A stretch of 64,000 bases of DNA from Alteracholeplasma palmae J233 (GCF_000968055.1 NC_022538.1:62001-126000), one strand, 5' to 3'. Counted from the stretch's first letter, positions 1 through 8,455 are shown. Program-made: numbers and translations. The notes: generated by a model from the sequence alone, not told the origin.

Positions 1-1
1 T

Positions 2-55
2 GCTATACCAATTAAAAAAGTGGAAGAATATTTAAGGGTATATATATGGAGCTAA
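2..55 (+). CDS. 3' end of an unidentified upstream gene (partial)
   Basis: This frame is open from the window edge to a TAA at 53-55 and would end the protein with ...VEEYLRVYIWS. The other two + frames stop earlier, at 15 and 35. A strong terminator follows at 81-115, as expected after a gene end. Only 17 residues are visible, so no family can be named, and the gene could be on the other strand or absent. Confidence 0.35.
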   Translation, partial: AIPIKKVEEYLRVYIWS

Positions 56-80
56 CAAGAAATAAATAGTTACTTTAATT

Positions 81-115
81 AAAAGGGTGTGCACGGTAAA
101 AGGCACGCTCTTTTT
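81..115 (+). terminator. Rho-independent terminator of the upstream gene
   Basis: GGGTGTGC (85-92) pairs with GCACGCTC (103-110), with two G-U pairs, and is followed by a T-run. Flanking A and T bases extend the stem. It closes the partial gene at the window edge before the promoter at 139-168. Confidence 0.75.
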
Positions 116-138
116 GTATATAAAAGTGAATTAAATGA

Positions 139-190
139 TTGACTAAGCGCTTACACTAAGAGTATAATTACATTCTGAAAGCGTTTTATA
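139..190 (+). promoter_or_regulatory. Promoter with two LacI/GalR-type operators
   Basis: TTGACT (139-144) and TATAAT (163-168) are 18 bp apart. Between them lies the perfect palindrome TAAGCGCTTA (144-153). A second site with a central CG, TGAAAGCGTTTTA (176-189), lies just downstream and resembles a cre or LacI-family half-site arrangement. The site centres are about 34 bp apart. A LacI-family repressor, or CcpA at the second site, is the natural inference; the regulator is not in the window. Confidence 0.65.
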
Positions 191-212
191 AAAAAGACAG
201 GAGAATGTAAAG

Positions 213-3179
213 ATGATGAGAGTAAAAGAAAATAGTTTAAAAGTGATAGATATTACTAAGAAGATGTTTGTCTTACTTTTAAGTTCAATTCTTGTAGTAG
301 TACTAGTTGCGTGTAATAAAAAAGCACCAGAAATACACGCACTTGCAATTAGTTCATTTCCAACAAAAACAGTATATAAAGTTGGAGAATCTTTTGATAA
401 AACTGGAATAGAAGTGATAGGTGTCATGTCAAATCAAACAGTTATCAAATTAAACGAAGGAACTAAAGATAATGAATATCAGTTCAGTGGCTTTGACTCA
501 CAAACAGAAGGAACCAAAAAAGTAGAAGTGAAAAGTGGTAACTTTAAAACTCATTTCACTGTTATAGTAAATAATAATAAAGATGAAGCTAGAGCCCAAA
601 TTACTTTTATGAATGACAAAACAGTTTTATCTACAAAAACAATTGATAAAGGTTCTATATTAGAAGAACCAGCATTAGTTAAACAAGAAAACCAATACTT
701 TGTGGGTTGGTTTATTGAAGAAACTAATTATATGTGGAATTTTTCTACAGATCAAGTAAAAGAAGATGTAACATTAAAAGCTAAATATGTTACTCTTGAT
801 GAATCACATGTTATTCTTGATGCATATATGAAAGAAGAACAAGCTTCAAAATATACATTTAAGACACTTCAAACTCTAAAAGAAGCTAACATTAAAAACA
901 ACACAACAGTGTATTTCGCACCAGGTGTCTATTGGGCTGATGACTATTTAGATACTAATGAGGCAAATACTCCAGAACATCCAGGATTAATAGGAATAGA
1001 GTTTTTTCAAACAGGATTAAAATTTGTTGGTTTAACTTCAAATGCAGATGATGTAAGAATAGCGGGTAATAGAGGACAAACAGTAGGTTCAAAAGGTAAC
1101 TGGAATGTTATTGGAGTAGGACAAGACTTTAGTTCATATAATATTAGTATTGCTAACTACTGCTCAACAGATCTAGTATACCCAAGAGATGTTACACAAA
1201 ACCTTAAACGTAGAACAGATGCTAGAGTACAAGCTCAAACACTAGCAACCCTTGATGCTGGTGATAGAATGTATTTTGAAAATACAAGATTTGTCAGTCA
1301 CCTAAACTTAATGGCAGCTGGTAACATGCAAAGAGCATACTTTAAAGACTGTTATTTCCAATTAACAGATGATGCAATCGCTGTTGGTAAGATTAATGTA
1401 TATGAAAACTGTACATTTGATTTATATGGAGCTCACCCAACATGGGGAGGGATTGAAACACTAGCATTATTCCTTAATTCAACTTTTAACATTAAATATG
1501 ATTCAGGTATTTTATACTGGGCTAAATCTGGCGGAACCTTTGGTCTTATAGATTCAGTTTTTACAGGTAAAATAGAAGAAGTAAGATGGGAAGACTTCCA
1601 AAGACCAGATGCTAAACACTATGTCTATAATAACAAAGATGAAAAAGGAAATGATATCATCTTTGCTAAAGATTATCCAGCTGTGACAGAATATCTAACA
1701 GAAGAAACATTACCAATATTTAAGAATAAAGATAATACTTATAATATTTCAAATATATTAGGTGGTAATGATGGTTGGAACCCTACTTTACAAACAGTTA
1801 AAACACCATTTAAATTAGTTTTAGCCTCTAATACAACCGTATTAGAATCTAGTCAAGAAGATAACCAAATTGTGTTAACTCCAGTACTAACACCTTCAAA
1901 TATCTTATCAATTGATAGTATAGAATATACTTATGATGAAAGTTTATTTGACTTTATTTCACAAGAAAATGGAGTATTAAAACTAAAGGCAAAACTAAAC
2001 CAACAAGGTAAAATCTTACAAACAGTTATTACTGCTAGATCAACTAATAAGTTGGTATCACAAGTAACAGTTTCTATTAGACCTGAGTTAGTAGAAGCGC
2101 CTAAATTTATAGGAGAACAAACACTAACTATTAGTAATAACAAAGTTGTTTTAAATTATGAGTATGATCACCCAGGATACACAGATCATTCTAATATATT
2201 ATGGTATATAGGAACAGAAACAAATAAACAAGAAAGACTTGTTGGACAAACAACCCTTAACAAGCCACAATTAGAATATCAACTATCAAGAACAGATTTA
2301 AATAAATATGTATCTGCAGTTATTATTCCTAAATATGAATTTAGTCCAGCAAGCACAGAAATCGCTTTAATAGAAGGACAAAGAGTCATTACTTTAGAAG
2401 ATATTAAAGATAAAAATATTATTTCTACAAATTTTGCAAATATAGCATGGAAAGATAACTTACTTACTGATAAAAATGTGTGGTATGCAGATTCTCATAG
2501 ACCTAAAGATATCACAGTAGACTGGGGTAACATAGGAGAACAAGAACCTTGGGTTTATACATACGCAACAGGTGGACAATCAGGTCAAGCAGGAGCACTT
2601 TATAAAAATGGTTTACTTTTAGCAAAACGTGGTGCTAGACTTTTATATAATACAAGTGGTGAATATTCGGATGTATCAATGAAAGTATTATTATCACCAG
2701 AAAAAACTGCTGGACAAGGCTTTGGTAGTGCAACAGAACAATATTTAGATATCTATATTAAATATGATGTCGAAACTCAAAATGGCTATGCCTTAAGAAT
2801 TCAAAGAGTTGCTAAAGATAGACAAGGAACAGCAATTAGTTCTGGAGGTAATGCAGTAAGATTCTCACTAGTTGAATATAAAAATGGAATCGAAACTGTA
2901 TTAGAGTTTGAAGGAAATGATATCATGAGCTCTGCCTTTATGCCAGATACAACTATTATTCTAGAAGTTAAGGGCAATAAACTATCAGCTGATATTACTA
3001 CAGCATCTGAACAAACAGGTGCTCAAGCAACCTTTGGTCTTCCACATGAAGTTCATTTATCATATGATTTAAAAGATGTAAATAACTATGGTGGTTTCGG
3101 ATTCCAACACACAGGAACAACTAGTGTTGGTAACAGAGTATTATTACAAGAACTAGAAGTTAAGTTAACTGATAAATAA
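213..3179 (+). CDS. Surface lipoprotein with a pectinesterase-like beta-helix
   Basis: This 988-residue protein has a signal peptide ending in the lipobox LVAC (Cys34), so it should be anchored on the outer face of the membrane. An Ig-like domain (about 40-125) is followed by a Listeria-Bacteroides repeat (about 130-192). A long right-handed beta-helix comes next (about 205-480, with many YFENTRF/YFKDCYF-type rungs), resembling pectinesterase and pectate-lyase folds. More Ig-like segments and a C-terminal jelly-roll-like region (about 720-988) complete it. The likely role is binding or cutting a plant-type polysaccharide; catalytic residues were not identified. SD AGGAGA (201-206) supports the ATG at 213. 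The two sugar-regulator-type operators upstream fit a carbohydrate-induced gene, and a terminator follows. Confidence 0.75.
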   Translation: MMRVKENSLKVIDITKKMFVLLLSSILVVVLVACNKKAPEIHALAISSFPTKTVYKVGESFDKTGIEVIGVMSNQTVIKLNEGTKDNEYQFSGFDSQTEGTKKVEVKSGNFKTHFTVIVNNNKDEARAQITFMNDKTVLSTKTIDKGSILEEPALVKQENQYFVGWFIEETNYMWNFSTDQVKEDVTLKAKYVTLDESHVILDAYMKEEQASKYTFKTLQTLKEANIKNNTTVYFAPGVYWADDYLDTNEANTPEHPGLIGIEFFQTGLKFVGLTSNADDVRIAGNRGQTVGSKGNWNVIGVGQDFSSYNISIANYCSTDLVYPRDVTQNLKRRTDARVQAQTLATLDAGDRMYFENTRFVSHLNLMAAGNMQRAYFKDCYFQLTDDAIAVGKINVYENCTFDLYGAHPTWGGIETLALFLNSTFNIKYDSGILYWAKSGGTFGLIDSVFTGKIEEVRWEDFQRPDAKHYVYNNKDEKGNDIIFAKDYPAVTEYLTEETLPIFKNKDNTYNISNILGGNDGWNPTLQTVKTPFKLVLASNTTVLESSQEDNQIVLTPVLTPSNILSIDSIEYTYDESLFDFISQENGVLKLKAKLNQQGKILQTVITARSTNKLVSQVTVSIRPELVEAPKFIGEQTLTISNNKVVLNYEYDHPGYTDHSNILWYIGTETNKQERLVGQTTLNKPQLEYQLSRTDLNKYVSAVIIPKYEFSPASTEIALIEGQRVITLEDIKDKNIISTNFANIAWKDNLLTDKNVWYADSHRPKDITVDWGNIGEQEPWVYTYATGGQSGQAGALYKNGLLLAKRGARLLYNTSGEYSDVSMKVLLSPEKTAGQGFGSATEQYLDIYIKYDVETQNGYALRIQRVAKDRQGTAISSGGNAVRFSLVEYKNGIETVLEFEGNDIMSSAFMPDTTIILEVKGNKLSADITTASEQTGAQATFGLPHEVHLSYDLKDVNNYGGFGFQHTGTTSVGNRVLLQELEVKLTDK

Positions 3180-3208
3180 CATATAGAAGTAATTAAATAA
3201 AAGTATTA

Positions 3209-3248
3209 AGATGTCATTCTTCTGATTGAAAGAAAGACATCTTTTTTA
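3209..3248 (+). terminator. Terminator after the beta-helix lipoprotein gene
   Basis: AGATGTC (3209-3215) pairs with GACATCT (3236-3242) and is followed by TTTTT. It ends the monocistronic lipoprotein transcript. Confidence 0.8.
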
Positions 3249-3561
3249 TAGTTAAATTTATTTCAACTGATTAACTATTATAATTCAGGCATATAGGGAT
3301 AATAAAAAATAGGTTTAAAATGTGTCTTCTTTCTACTAAAGTAATAGAATTTGACATAAAAATTTTTCTATGCTAATATATACTGTATAACATACACTAT
3401 TCTAAAGGGGATTTTATATGAATAATGTTAGTTTAATTTTTTTAACATTAATAAGATAATAGAATATTCTTTTTAAACCTATTTGTACTTTTATGTATAG
3501 ATAGGTAAAGTGTCCGTTATTAACTATGGAGATAAGTGTGTTTTAACAAAGAGAGGGGAAA
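3249..3561 (+). promoter_or_regulatory. Promoter and long 5' leader of the secreted-protein locus
   Basis: TTGACA (3351-3356), a 17-bp spacer and TATAAT-like TAATAT (3374-3379) form a strong promoter about 180 bp before the first gene at 3562. The leader contains a short ORF with its own SD (3418-3459) and a possible hairpin ACCTAT (3477-3482) / ATAGGT (3501-3506). No riboswitch class was recognised. A leader this long suggests post-initiation control. Confidence 0.6.
3418..3459 (+). CDS. Possible 13-residue leader peptide
   Basis: ATG at 3418 follows SD AAAGGGG (3404-3410) at good spacing and is downstream of the 3351-3379 promoter. It encodes MNNVSLIFLTLIR and stops with TAA then TAG. It may be a regulatory uORF or a toxin-like hydrophobic peptide. 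It is very short and could be chance. Confidence 0.35.
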   Translation: MNNVSLIFLTLIR

Positions 3562-4344
3562 ATGAAAAAAATAATTTTAATATTTTCAAAAAGAACATTT
3601 TTAATTATGCTTGGATTGGTTACAGCGATTACGGTTGCTTTCTCGACTAATCAAACACAAGCTATAACTGTTTTTCAGACAAATGCATCAGCATTAGGTT
3701 TCAGTATTGCAGATGAATATGCTCCAATATATATGAGTGGGTTCAAAGAAGAAGAATTTGAGAGAAATTTACCAGGGGATAAACATTATACACTTGTTCA
3801 TCAAGTTTTAATGAGAAATTCAGTAGATCCTTCTTTACATGCAGTTGCGTATAGAGTGCTAACTTCTCCTAAGCAGTTAAGAGAATGGGGGTTTATTGGA
3901 TTTGGAAGTTATGGTAATAACTATTCAAATTATGATGTTCATACAACTATTACATTTCCTAATGAAAAGCACTTATATTCTATATTAGATTATACTCCGC
4001 GTAATCAACCATCAAGTAGTACTGTTGGAATTTCAGTAGGTATGTCAGTGTCAGGTCCATCTGTCAGTGCTAGCACAAGTTTTAATCATAGAGAATTAAA
4101 TGTTTACTCAGACACAAGCACAAGCGATAAAGTATATAAAACACGATATCAATATCGCTCTGGGATTTGGGACATTAATTCTACAAAATATTTAGATGGT
4201 GAAATTAATTCGTATGGAATGCTTATTTTTAGAAAACCAGGTGTTGTTTGGGTTAATATAAAACACATGATTCAATACGAGCAGCAAGTTGGCTCTAATA
4301 AAAGAACATCAGCTGGCTTGGTTCATTTCAATAGTAGATACTAA
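3562..4344 (+). CDS. Secreted protein of unknown function, possibly pore-forming
   Basis: This 260-residue protein has a basic N-terminus, a hydrophobic stretch (about 12-30) and a likely signal-peptidase I site near NQTQA (residues 30-34), so it should be exported. I do not recognise the family. Residues about 152-178 alternate small or polar with hydrophobic residues (TVGISVGMSVSGPSVSAST), which looks like an amphipathic beta-hairpin such as those of beta-pore-forming toxins; that is inference only. SD GAGAGGGG precedes the ATG. It is first in a unit with a lipoprotein and an ABC permease, a layout similar to lactococcin-972-type loci (exported protein, membrane partner, ABC exporter), although the protein itself does not look like lactococcin 972. 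Confidence 0.55.
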   Translation: MKKIILIFSKRTFLIMLGLVTAITVAFSTNQTQAITVFQTNASALGFSIADEYAPIYMSGFKEEEFERNLPGDKHYTLVHQVLMRNSVDPSLHAVAYRVLTSPKQLREWGFIGFGSYGNNYSNYDVHTTITFPNEKHLYSILDYTPRNQPSSSTVGISVGMSVSGPSVSASTSFNHRELNVYSDTSTSDKVYKTRYQYRSGIWDINSTKYLDGEINSYGMLIFRKPGVVWVNIKHMIQYEQQVGSNKRTSAGLVHFNSRY

Positions 4345-4410
4345 AGGCTTAAAATAGCTTAAAATTTAGCATACTTATCTCATATAAAAATATCTAAAAA
4401 GGGAGAATTT

Positions 4411-4950
4411 ATGAAATATAAAAAAATTATGATTTTGTGTATAACCTTTCTAGTAACAATTCTTGCTAGTTGTGCTAAAAAGATAGATTCAGATAAAGAA
4501 ATAACTTTTTTGAATAAAAATAAAGCTCATATTTATGCTTATAAAGAAACTGAAGTAGTAGATACAATTAGTTCAAATTTTACTAATATTGAAGATATTA
4601 GTTTATCATATGACTTTATATCTATAGTAATTGATTGTTCAAAATATTATCAAAATATGACAAAAGATTTTATTGAAGATTTGTATAACCTACTAAATTT
4701 AAATGATCATATAATGGTTTTATTTGTTGATGCTAAAAACTACAATTTTTTTGAATCTACTCCATTTGCAAATGAAAAGAACTATTATGAAAATGTGAGC
4801 TATGTTCATGGATTTTATAATTTTTCATCTGTAAAGGGGATAGTTGAAATCAACTACGGTTTGACATTTGATGGTGAAGGTTCAAAATTTAAATATGCAA
4901 TTATTTCTACTTTTTATAGAAGGGTATATAACTATATAGGGGCATTATAA
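4411..4950 (+). CDS. Lipoprotein of unknown function
   Basis: This 179-residue protein has a lipoprotein signal peptide ending in LASC (Cys20). The mature part is mixed alpha/beta with no family I recognise. It lies 66 bp after the secreted-protein gene, with SD AAGGGAG, and ends one base before the ATG of the ABC gene, so the three genes are probably co-transcribed. It may be the extracytoplasmic partner or an immunity factor for the secreted protein. A second, frameshifted lipoprotein signal peptide lies at 7302-7413. Confidence 0.65.
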   Translation: MKYKKIMILCITFLVTILASCAKKIDSDKEITFLNKNKAHIYAYKETEVVDTISSNFTNIEDISLSYDFISIVIDCSKYYQNMTKDFIEDLYNLLNLNDHIMVLFVDAKNYNFFESTPFANEKNYYENVSYVHGFYNFSSVKGIVEINYGLTFDGEGSKFKYAIISTFYRRVYNYIGAL

Positions 4951-4951
4951 T

Positions 4952-7261
4952 ATGTATGAACTGAAAAGAATTTCAAAAGAGTATAAAAATGGAAAAGAAA
5001 TAATACAGGTATTAAAAGAAATTAACATGAAATTACCACCTAATGGTATGGTTTTTATTGTTGGGAAGTCAGGTAGTGGAAAGTCAACACTACTTAATAT
5101 TTTGGGTGGATTAGAAACACCAACAAAGGGGAATATAAAATATAAAAATAAAGAAATTGATGATTTGTCATTTAAAAGAGATATTGTTAGTTTTGTGTTT
5201 CAAGATTTTAACTTGTTATATGGTTTGACAGTTGTTGAAAACTTGAAAATTGTAAATAAACTATCTGATGAAAGAGTAAAAAAATTGCTTACTTCGGTAG
5301 ATATGCTGGATAAGATAAATACCAAAATTAAATATTTATCTATAGGTGAAAAACAAAGATTATCAATTGCGAGGGCATTGGCAAAAAATTTTGAAATTAT
5401 GTTATTAGATGAGCCGACTGGAAGCCTTGATATAACTAATAGAAAAAAAGTTTTTGATTTGCTAAAAAAAATCTCAACTGAAAAGTTGATTATTATAGTT
5501 TCACATGATTTGGAAAGTGCATTTGAGTATTCTGATAGCATAATTGAAATAAAAGATGGGATAGCGGGTAACCTTATATCAAATAAAGAAACTAAATTAT
5601 TAGATACAACTGAAAAAATGCCACATTCAAATAATGAAGTATTTGATAAGAAATCACAATTTAGATATGCTACATCACTATTATTCTTGAATAAATTTCG
5701 TTTTATAATTACTATGCTAATCCTTATTTTAAGTACGATATTAACATTCACTCAGTTAAATTTATCAAATTTTAACACTGAAAAAGCATTGAATAATGCC
5801 ATAACTAAAAATAATGATTTCGCAGTCCCTCTAAGTTGGTCTGTTAGAAATGAACCAACAAATAAGATAGAACAGTTTTCCAAAGGGGAAGACTTATACA
5901 ATAAAATTAATGATAATGATAGTCAATATAATAAGTTAGTTACATATATTAGTAGTAACCAATTAATAAACAATAATGAAAGTAAGCTAAACGAAACAGT
6001 CCTTTATTTATTTAAAGAAAATGAAAAAATAGATTTAAGTATTACTGAAGGAAGATTACCAAATAATAAAAATGAAGTACTAATAAGTGATTTTTTGTCA
6101 ATTTATAAGTTTAATCAAGACGAAGTTATTGGAAAAAAAATATCAATGCCGATAGAAACTTTAGATACAGAAATAATACTAACAGTTGTCGGAATAGTTG
6201 AAACTGATTATAAAGATATTAGACTTTTCAACAAAATAGAAGATGAAGTATACCTTAAAGGGAATAAAGATGCAGTTACATTTAATTATATGACTCTATA
6301 TACGAAGGAATCACTACTTTTTTCTGGAATAACGGATAATATAATTACTATACAGTCATCTAATTTTTTACAAACAGACCAGTTAACAGAAATTTATACG
6401 CAGCCATTTAACTCATTGAAATATAAAAAATATGATAATGAGCAGTTGATTGAAGGGAAACTACCAGAAAAGATTAATCAAATTGTTGTAAGCGATGTAT
6501 TTTTAAAAAAGCATAACCTAAAATTTAATGAAATAAAAGAAATTAACTATTTATACAAAGATATAAGGGCAACAATCAATAAAAATAGATATCTAGATAT
6601 TATCAATTTTTTTGAAATATTGGAATCGGTAGAAATTGTTGGTATAACGGAGAGCAAATCAGATATTCTAGTCTCACATGAACTGTCGATTGTAATAGAA
6701 AACAAGCTTAAATACTATTCGGTTGATGGGTATGCAGTTTCAAAACCAAAACAATCTTTTATAGAAAAATCTAATGGATCAAATATATATTTCAATTTTA
6801 GGTATTTAGAGCCGATATATACTATGGTAGAATTGTTAAAAGGCCCAATAGTAACGGTTGTTTTAACAGTTGAATTTATTTTAATTATACTCTCAGCGCT
6901 ATCACTATTACTATATTGTCAAAATGCAGTTAAAACAAAAAGAAGAGAAATATCAATTATAAAGTCTTTAGGTGTAAAAAATTCTAAGTTATTCAACGTT
7001 TTTTTGATTCATAATATGACCCAAACTCTTTTTTCAACTGTTATTGGGATCATAGCGGGGCTTTTTTTTATAAAAATGGTCAATATGATTGTATCTGATG
7101 GAACTGTCTTTAATATCAATTATAATTTATTTTTAATTACTCCAATTAGCCTGATTGCAATTTTTATGATTTCATTTTGTATCTGTCTTATAGGAACAAT
7201 TATTCCTTTTATAAGTATAAAAAAAATAAGTATTGCCTCTGAGCTAAAGATAAATCAATAG
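4952..7261 (+). CDS. ABC transporter, fused ATPase and FtsX-type permease
   Basis: This is 769 residues. The N-terminal ATPase (about 1-220) has Walker A GKSGSGKST (38-46) and Walker B IMLLDEP. The usual LSGGQ signature is altered to LSIGE. A TM helix near 240-265 is followed by a large extracytoplasmic region (about 270-610) and three C-terminal FtsX-type TM helices (about 625-765). This is the MacB/antimicrobial-peptide-transporter layout, which works mechanically across the membrane. Together with the secreted protein and lipoprotein it could export or protect against that protein. The gene resembles the ABC proteins at 18034 and 20590 in architecture. The signature change is unusual and might lower ATPase activity. 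Confidence 0.75.
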   Translation: MYELKRISKEYKNGKEIIQVLKEINMKLPPNGMVFIVGKSGSGKSTLLNILGGLETPTKGNIKYKNKEIDDLSFKRDIVSFVFQDFNLLYGLTVVENLKIVNKLSDERVKKLLTSVDMLDKINTKIKYLSIGEKQRLSIARALAKNFEIMLLDEPTGSLDITNRKKVFDLLKKISTEKLIIIVSHDLESAFEYSDSIIEIKDGIAGNLISNKETKLLDTTEKMPHSNNEVFDKKSQFRYATSLLFLNKFRFIITMLILILSTILTFTQLNLSNFNTEKALNNAITKNNDFAVPLSWSVRNEPTNKIEQFSKGEDLYNKINDNDSQYNKLVTYISSNQLINNNESKLNETVLYLFKENEKIDLSITEGRLPNNKNEVLISDFLSIYKFNQDEVIGKKISMPIETLDTEIILTVVGIVETDYKDIRLFNKIEDEVYLKGNKDAVTFNYMTLYTKESLLFSGITDNIITIQSSNFLQTDQLTEIYTQPFNSLKYKKYDNEQLIEGKLPEKINQIVVSDVFLKKHNLKFNEIKEINYLYKDIRATINKNRYLDIINFFEILESVEIVGITESKSDILVSHELSIVIENKLKYYSVDGYAVSKPKQSFIEKSNGSNIYFNFRYLEPIYTMVELLKGPIVTVVLTVEFILIILSALSLLLYCQNAVKTKRREISIIKSLGVKNSKLFNVFLIHNMTQTLFSTVIGIIAGLFFIKMVNMIVSDGTVFNINYNLFLITPISLIAIFMISFCICLIGTIIPFISIKKISIASELKINQ

Positions 7262-7301
7262 TGGCATGAGAAATTGAAATGACTAATAGTACGAAGAGAA
7301 T

Positions 7302-7413
7302 ATGAAAGAAAATTTATAAAAAATTTAATTATAGTATATTTATATTATTTATCTTTCTTTTGAATGCGTGTGTACTCAAAACCTATCAGTCACTAACTAT
7401 ATTGGTAATCTAA
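7302..7413 (+). pseudogene. Frameshifted lipoprotein signal-peptide remnant
   Basis: The ATG at 7302 runs into a stop after five codons. Removing one A from ATGAAAG opens a reading frame starting MKKIYKKF, with a hydrophobic stretch and the lipobox LNAC, ending at TAA 7411-7413 about 37 codons later. It is therefore a decayed lipoprotein gene, perhaps a paralogue of the 4411 gene. Chance similarity is possible. Confidence 0.45.
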
Positions 7414-7454
7414 GTCATTGTGACCTAAATAAAAATATGGAGGAAAGCAAAAAA

Positions 7455-7604
7455 ATGAAATTTTTAGAAACACAAGGATTAAAGTCGTCAGCATTTTATT
7501 TTAAAATAACAGATAATGAAATGGAATATGTTGATTGTTTAGATGATATAAGCGTTGGAGTAGGTTCAGGTCTTGCAACTGCTAGCTCTACTTTTAACAA
7601 CTAA
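7455..7604 (+). CDS. Short peptide with a bacteriocin-like leader
   Basis: This 49-residue peptide starts at the ATG preceded by SD GGAGG (7439-7443); an in-frame upstream GTG is less likely. The leader ends in NEMEYVDCL, matching the EMEYVDGG leader ends of the precursors at 39529 and 43716, but Gly-Gly is replaced by Cys-Leu. The remaining 22 residues are rich in Ser, Thr, Gly and Ala. It could be a ribosomally made peptide (bacteriocin or RiPP precursor) or a decayed one. No modifying enzyme is adjacent. The next gene, 5 bp away, encodes a 2-TM protein that could be its immunity partner. Confidence 0.5.
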   Translation: MKFLETQGLKSSAFYFKITDNEMEYVDCLDDISVGVGSGLATASSTFNN

Positions 7605-7609
7605 AAATC

Positions 7610-7855
7610 ATGATTAAATCACGTAGATTATTATATTGCCTTATACCTTTTTTTCTTTTATCCACTGCACATTTTATATCGCTGCTACTCATGGTAAGCT
7701 ATAATGTTGCTTCAGTTTATAGAGTGATAAATGTAGTGATTTGGGCGGCTGAAGGCTACTTTATTTTAATAATTTTATTTCTTTCTAGAAAAAAGATTAC
7801 AAATTTTTTTAAGCGTACTAACCTCAATGATAGTAATTTAGAAAGGGAAAAATAG
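7610..7855 (+). CDS. Small 2-TM membrane protein, possible immunity protein
   Basis: This 81-residue protein has two hydrophobic helices (about 7-30 and 36-58) and a basic, charged C-terminal tail. It starts 5 bp after the leader-peptide gene without a clear SD, which suggests translational coupling. Size, topology and position match bacteriocin immunity proteins, but no family is recognisable. It ends one base before the NUDIX gene. Confidence 0.55.
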   Translation: MIKSRRLLYCLIPFFLLSTAHFISLLLMVSYNVASVYRVINVVIWAAEGYFILIILFLSRKKITNFFKRTNLNDSNLEREK

Positions 7856-7856
7856 T

Positions 7857-8321
7857 ATGAATAAAAACTATATTAAATGGATAAGAAGTAAAGTTGGGCA
7901 TGAAAAGATTTTCTTAAATTTTGTAGGTGGATGTATAAGAAACTCAAAAGGTGAAATCTTACTACAACGTAGAAAAGATAAAAATGTTTGGGGATTTCCT
8001 GGTGGAGCAATTGAACTTGGTGAATCAGCAAAAGAAGCTGTTATAAGAGAGATAAAGGAAGAAACAGGGCTTGATATCATTCCTCGTAAAATGATAGGAG
8101 TTTATACACACTATTTTGATGAATATCCCAATGGAGATAGTGCTCAAGTTATTGCTATATTTTTTGATTTAGAGATTGTTGGTGGAAAGCTTGATGATAA
8201 TAACGATGAAACATTAGAATTAAAGTTTTTTAATGAAACAAAATGTCCTAAACTTGTAAACCAACAACATGAAGATGCATTAATAGACATGATAAATAGA
8301 GAATATGGAATATGCAGATAA
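7857..8321 (+). CDS. NUDIX hydrolase
   Basis: This is 154 residues. The Nudix box is complete: GAIELGESAKEAVIREIKEE (G-x5-E-x7-REIKEE) followed by TGLD, near residues 50-73. It should bind a divalent metal and hydrolyse a nucleoside diphosphate linked to another group; the substrate cannot be told. SD GAAAGGGAAA lies at the end of the preceding gene, and the spacing of one base suggests it is co-transcribed with the small membrane protein. Confidence 0.85.
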   Translation: MNKNYIKWIRSKVGHEKIFLNFVGGCIRNSKGEILLQRRKDKNVWGFPGGAIELGESAKEAVIREIKEETGLDIIPRKMIGVYTHYFDEYPNGDSAQVIAIFFDLEIVGGKLDDNNDETLELKFFNETKCPKLVNQQHEDALIDMINREYGICR

Positions 8322-8334
8322 AAAACTCTTTTAT

Positions 8335-8455
8335 GTCTAATGAACCCAATAAGTTGAACTTAATACAATAAACTGATGATAAGGATTGTTGTCTATATTG
8401 ATATGGACTCAATCCTTTTAATTTTATTAATGATGATGACTTAATGATAAAGAAA
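8335..8455 (-). mobile_element. Remnant of an IS3-family transposase 3' end
   Basis: Read on the minus strand, one frame gives LIKLKGLSPYQYRQQS, the typical C-terminus of IS3/IS150-type OrfB transposases (KGLSPxQYR). It is followed by sequence like the IS terminal region (AAGTTCAACTTATTGGGTTCA). Upstream codons no longer resemble transposase, so only the tip remains. The hairpin AAGGATTG (8381-8388) / CAATCCTT (8410-8417) with T-rich sequence may now also terminate the NUDIX transcript on the + strand. Confidence 0.55.

Noticed and set aside
143-427. Minus-strand 94-codon ORF
   Set aside because: It is antisense to the promoter and signal peptide of the beta-helix lipoprotein gene and has no SD or recognisable content.
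213-3179. Assigning the beta-helix lipoprotein as a true pectinesterase
   Set aside because: The fold pattern fits but I could not locate the catalytic Asp/Asp/Arg set, so only a pectinesterase-like beta-helix is claimed.
5200-5751. Minus-strand 183-codon ORF inside the ABC gene
   Set aside because: It lies opposite the ATPase domain of the 4952 gene, whose motifs are unmistakable, so it is a shadow.
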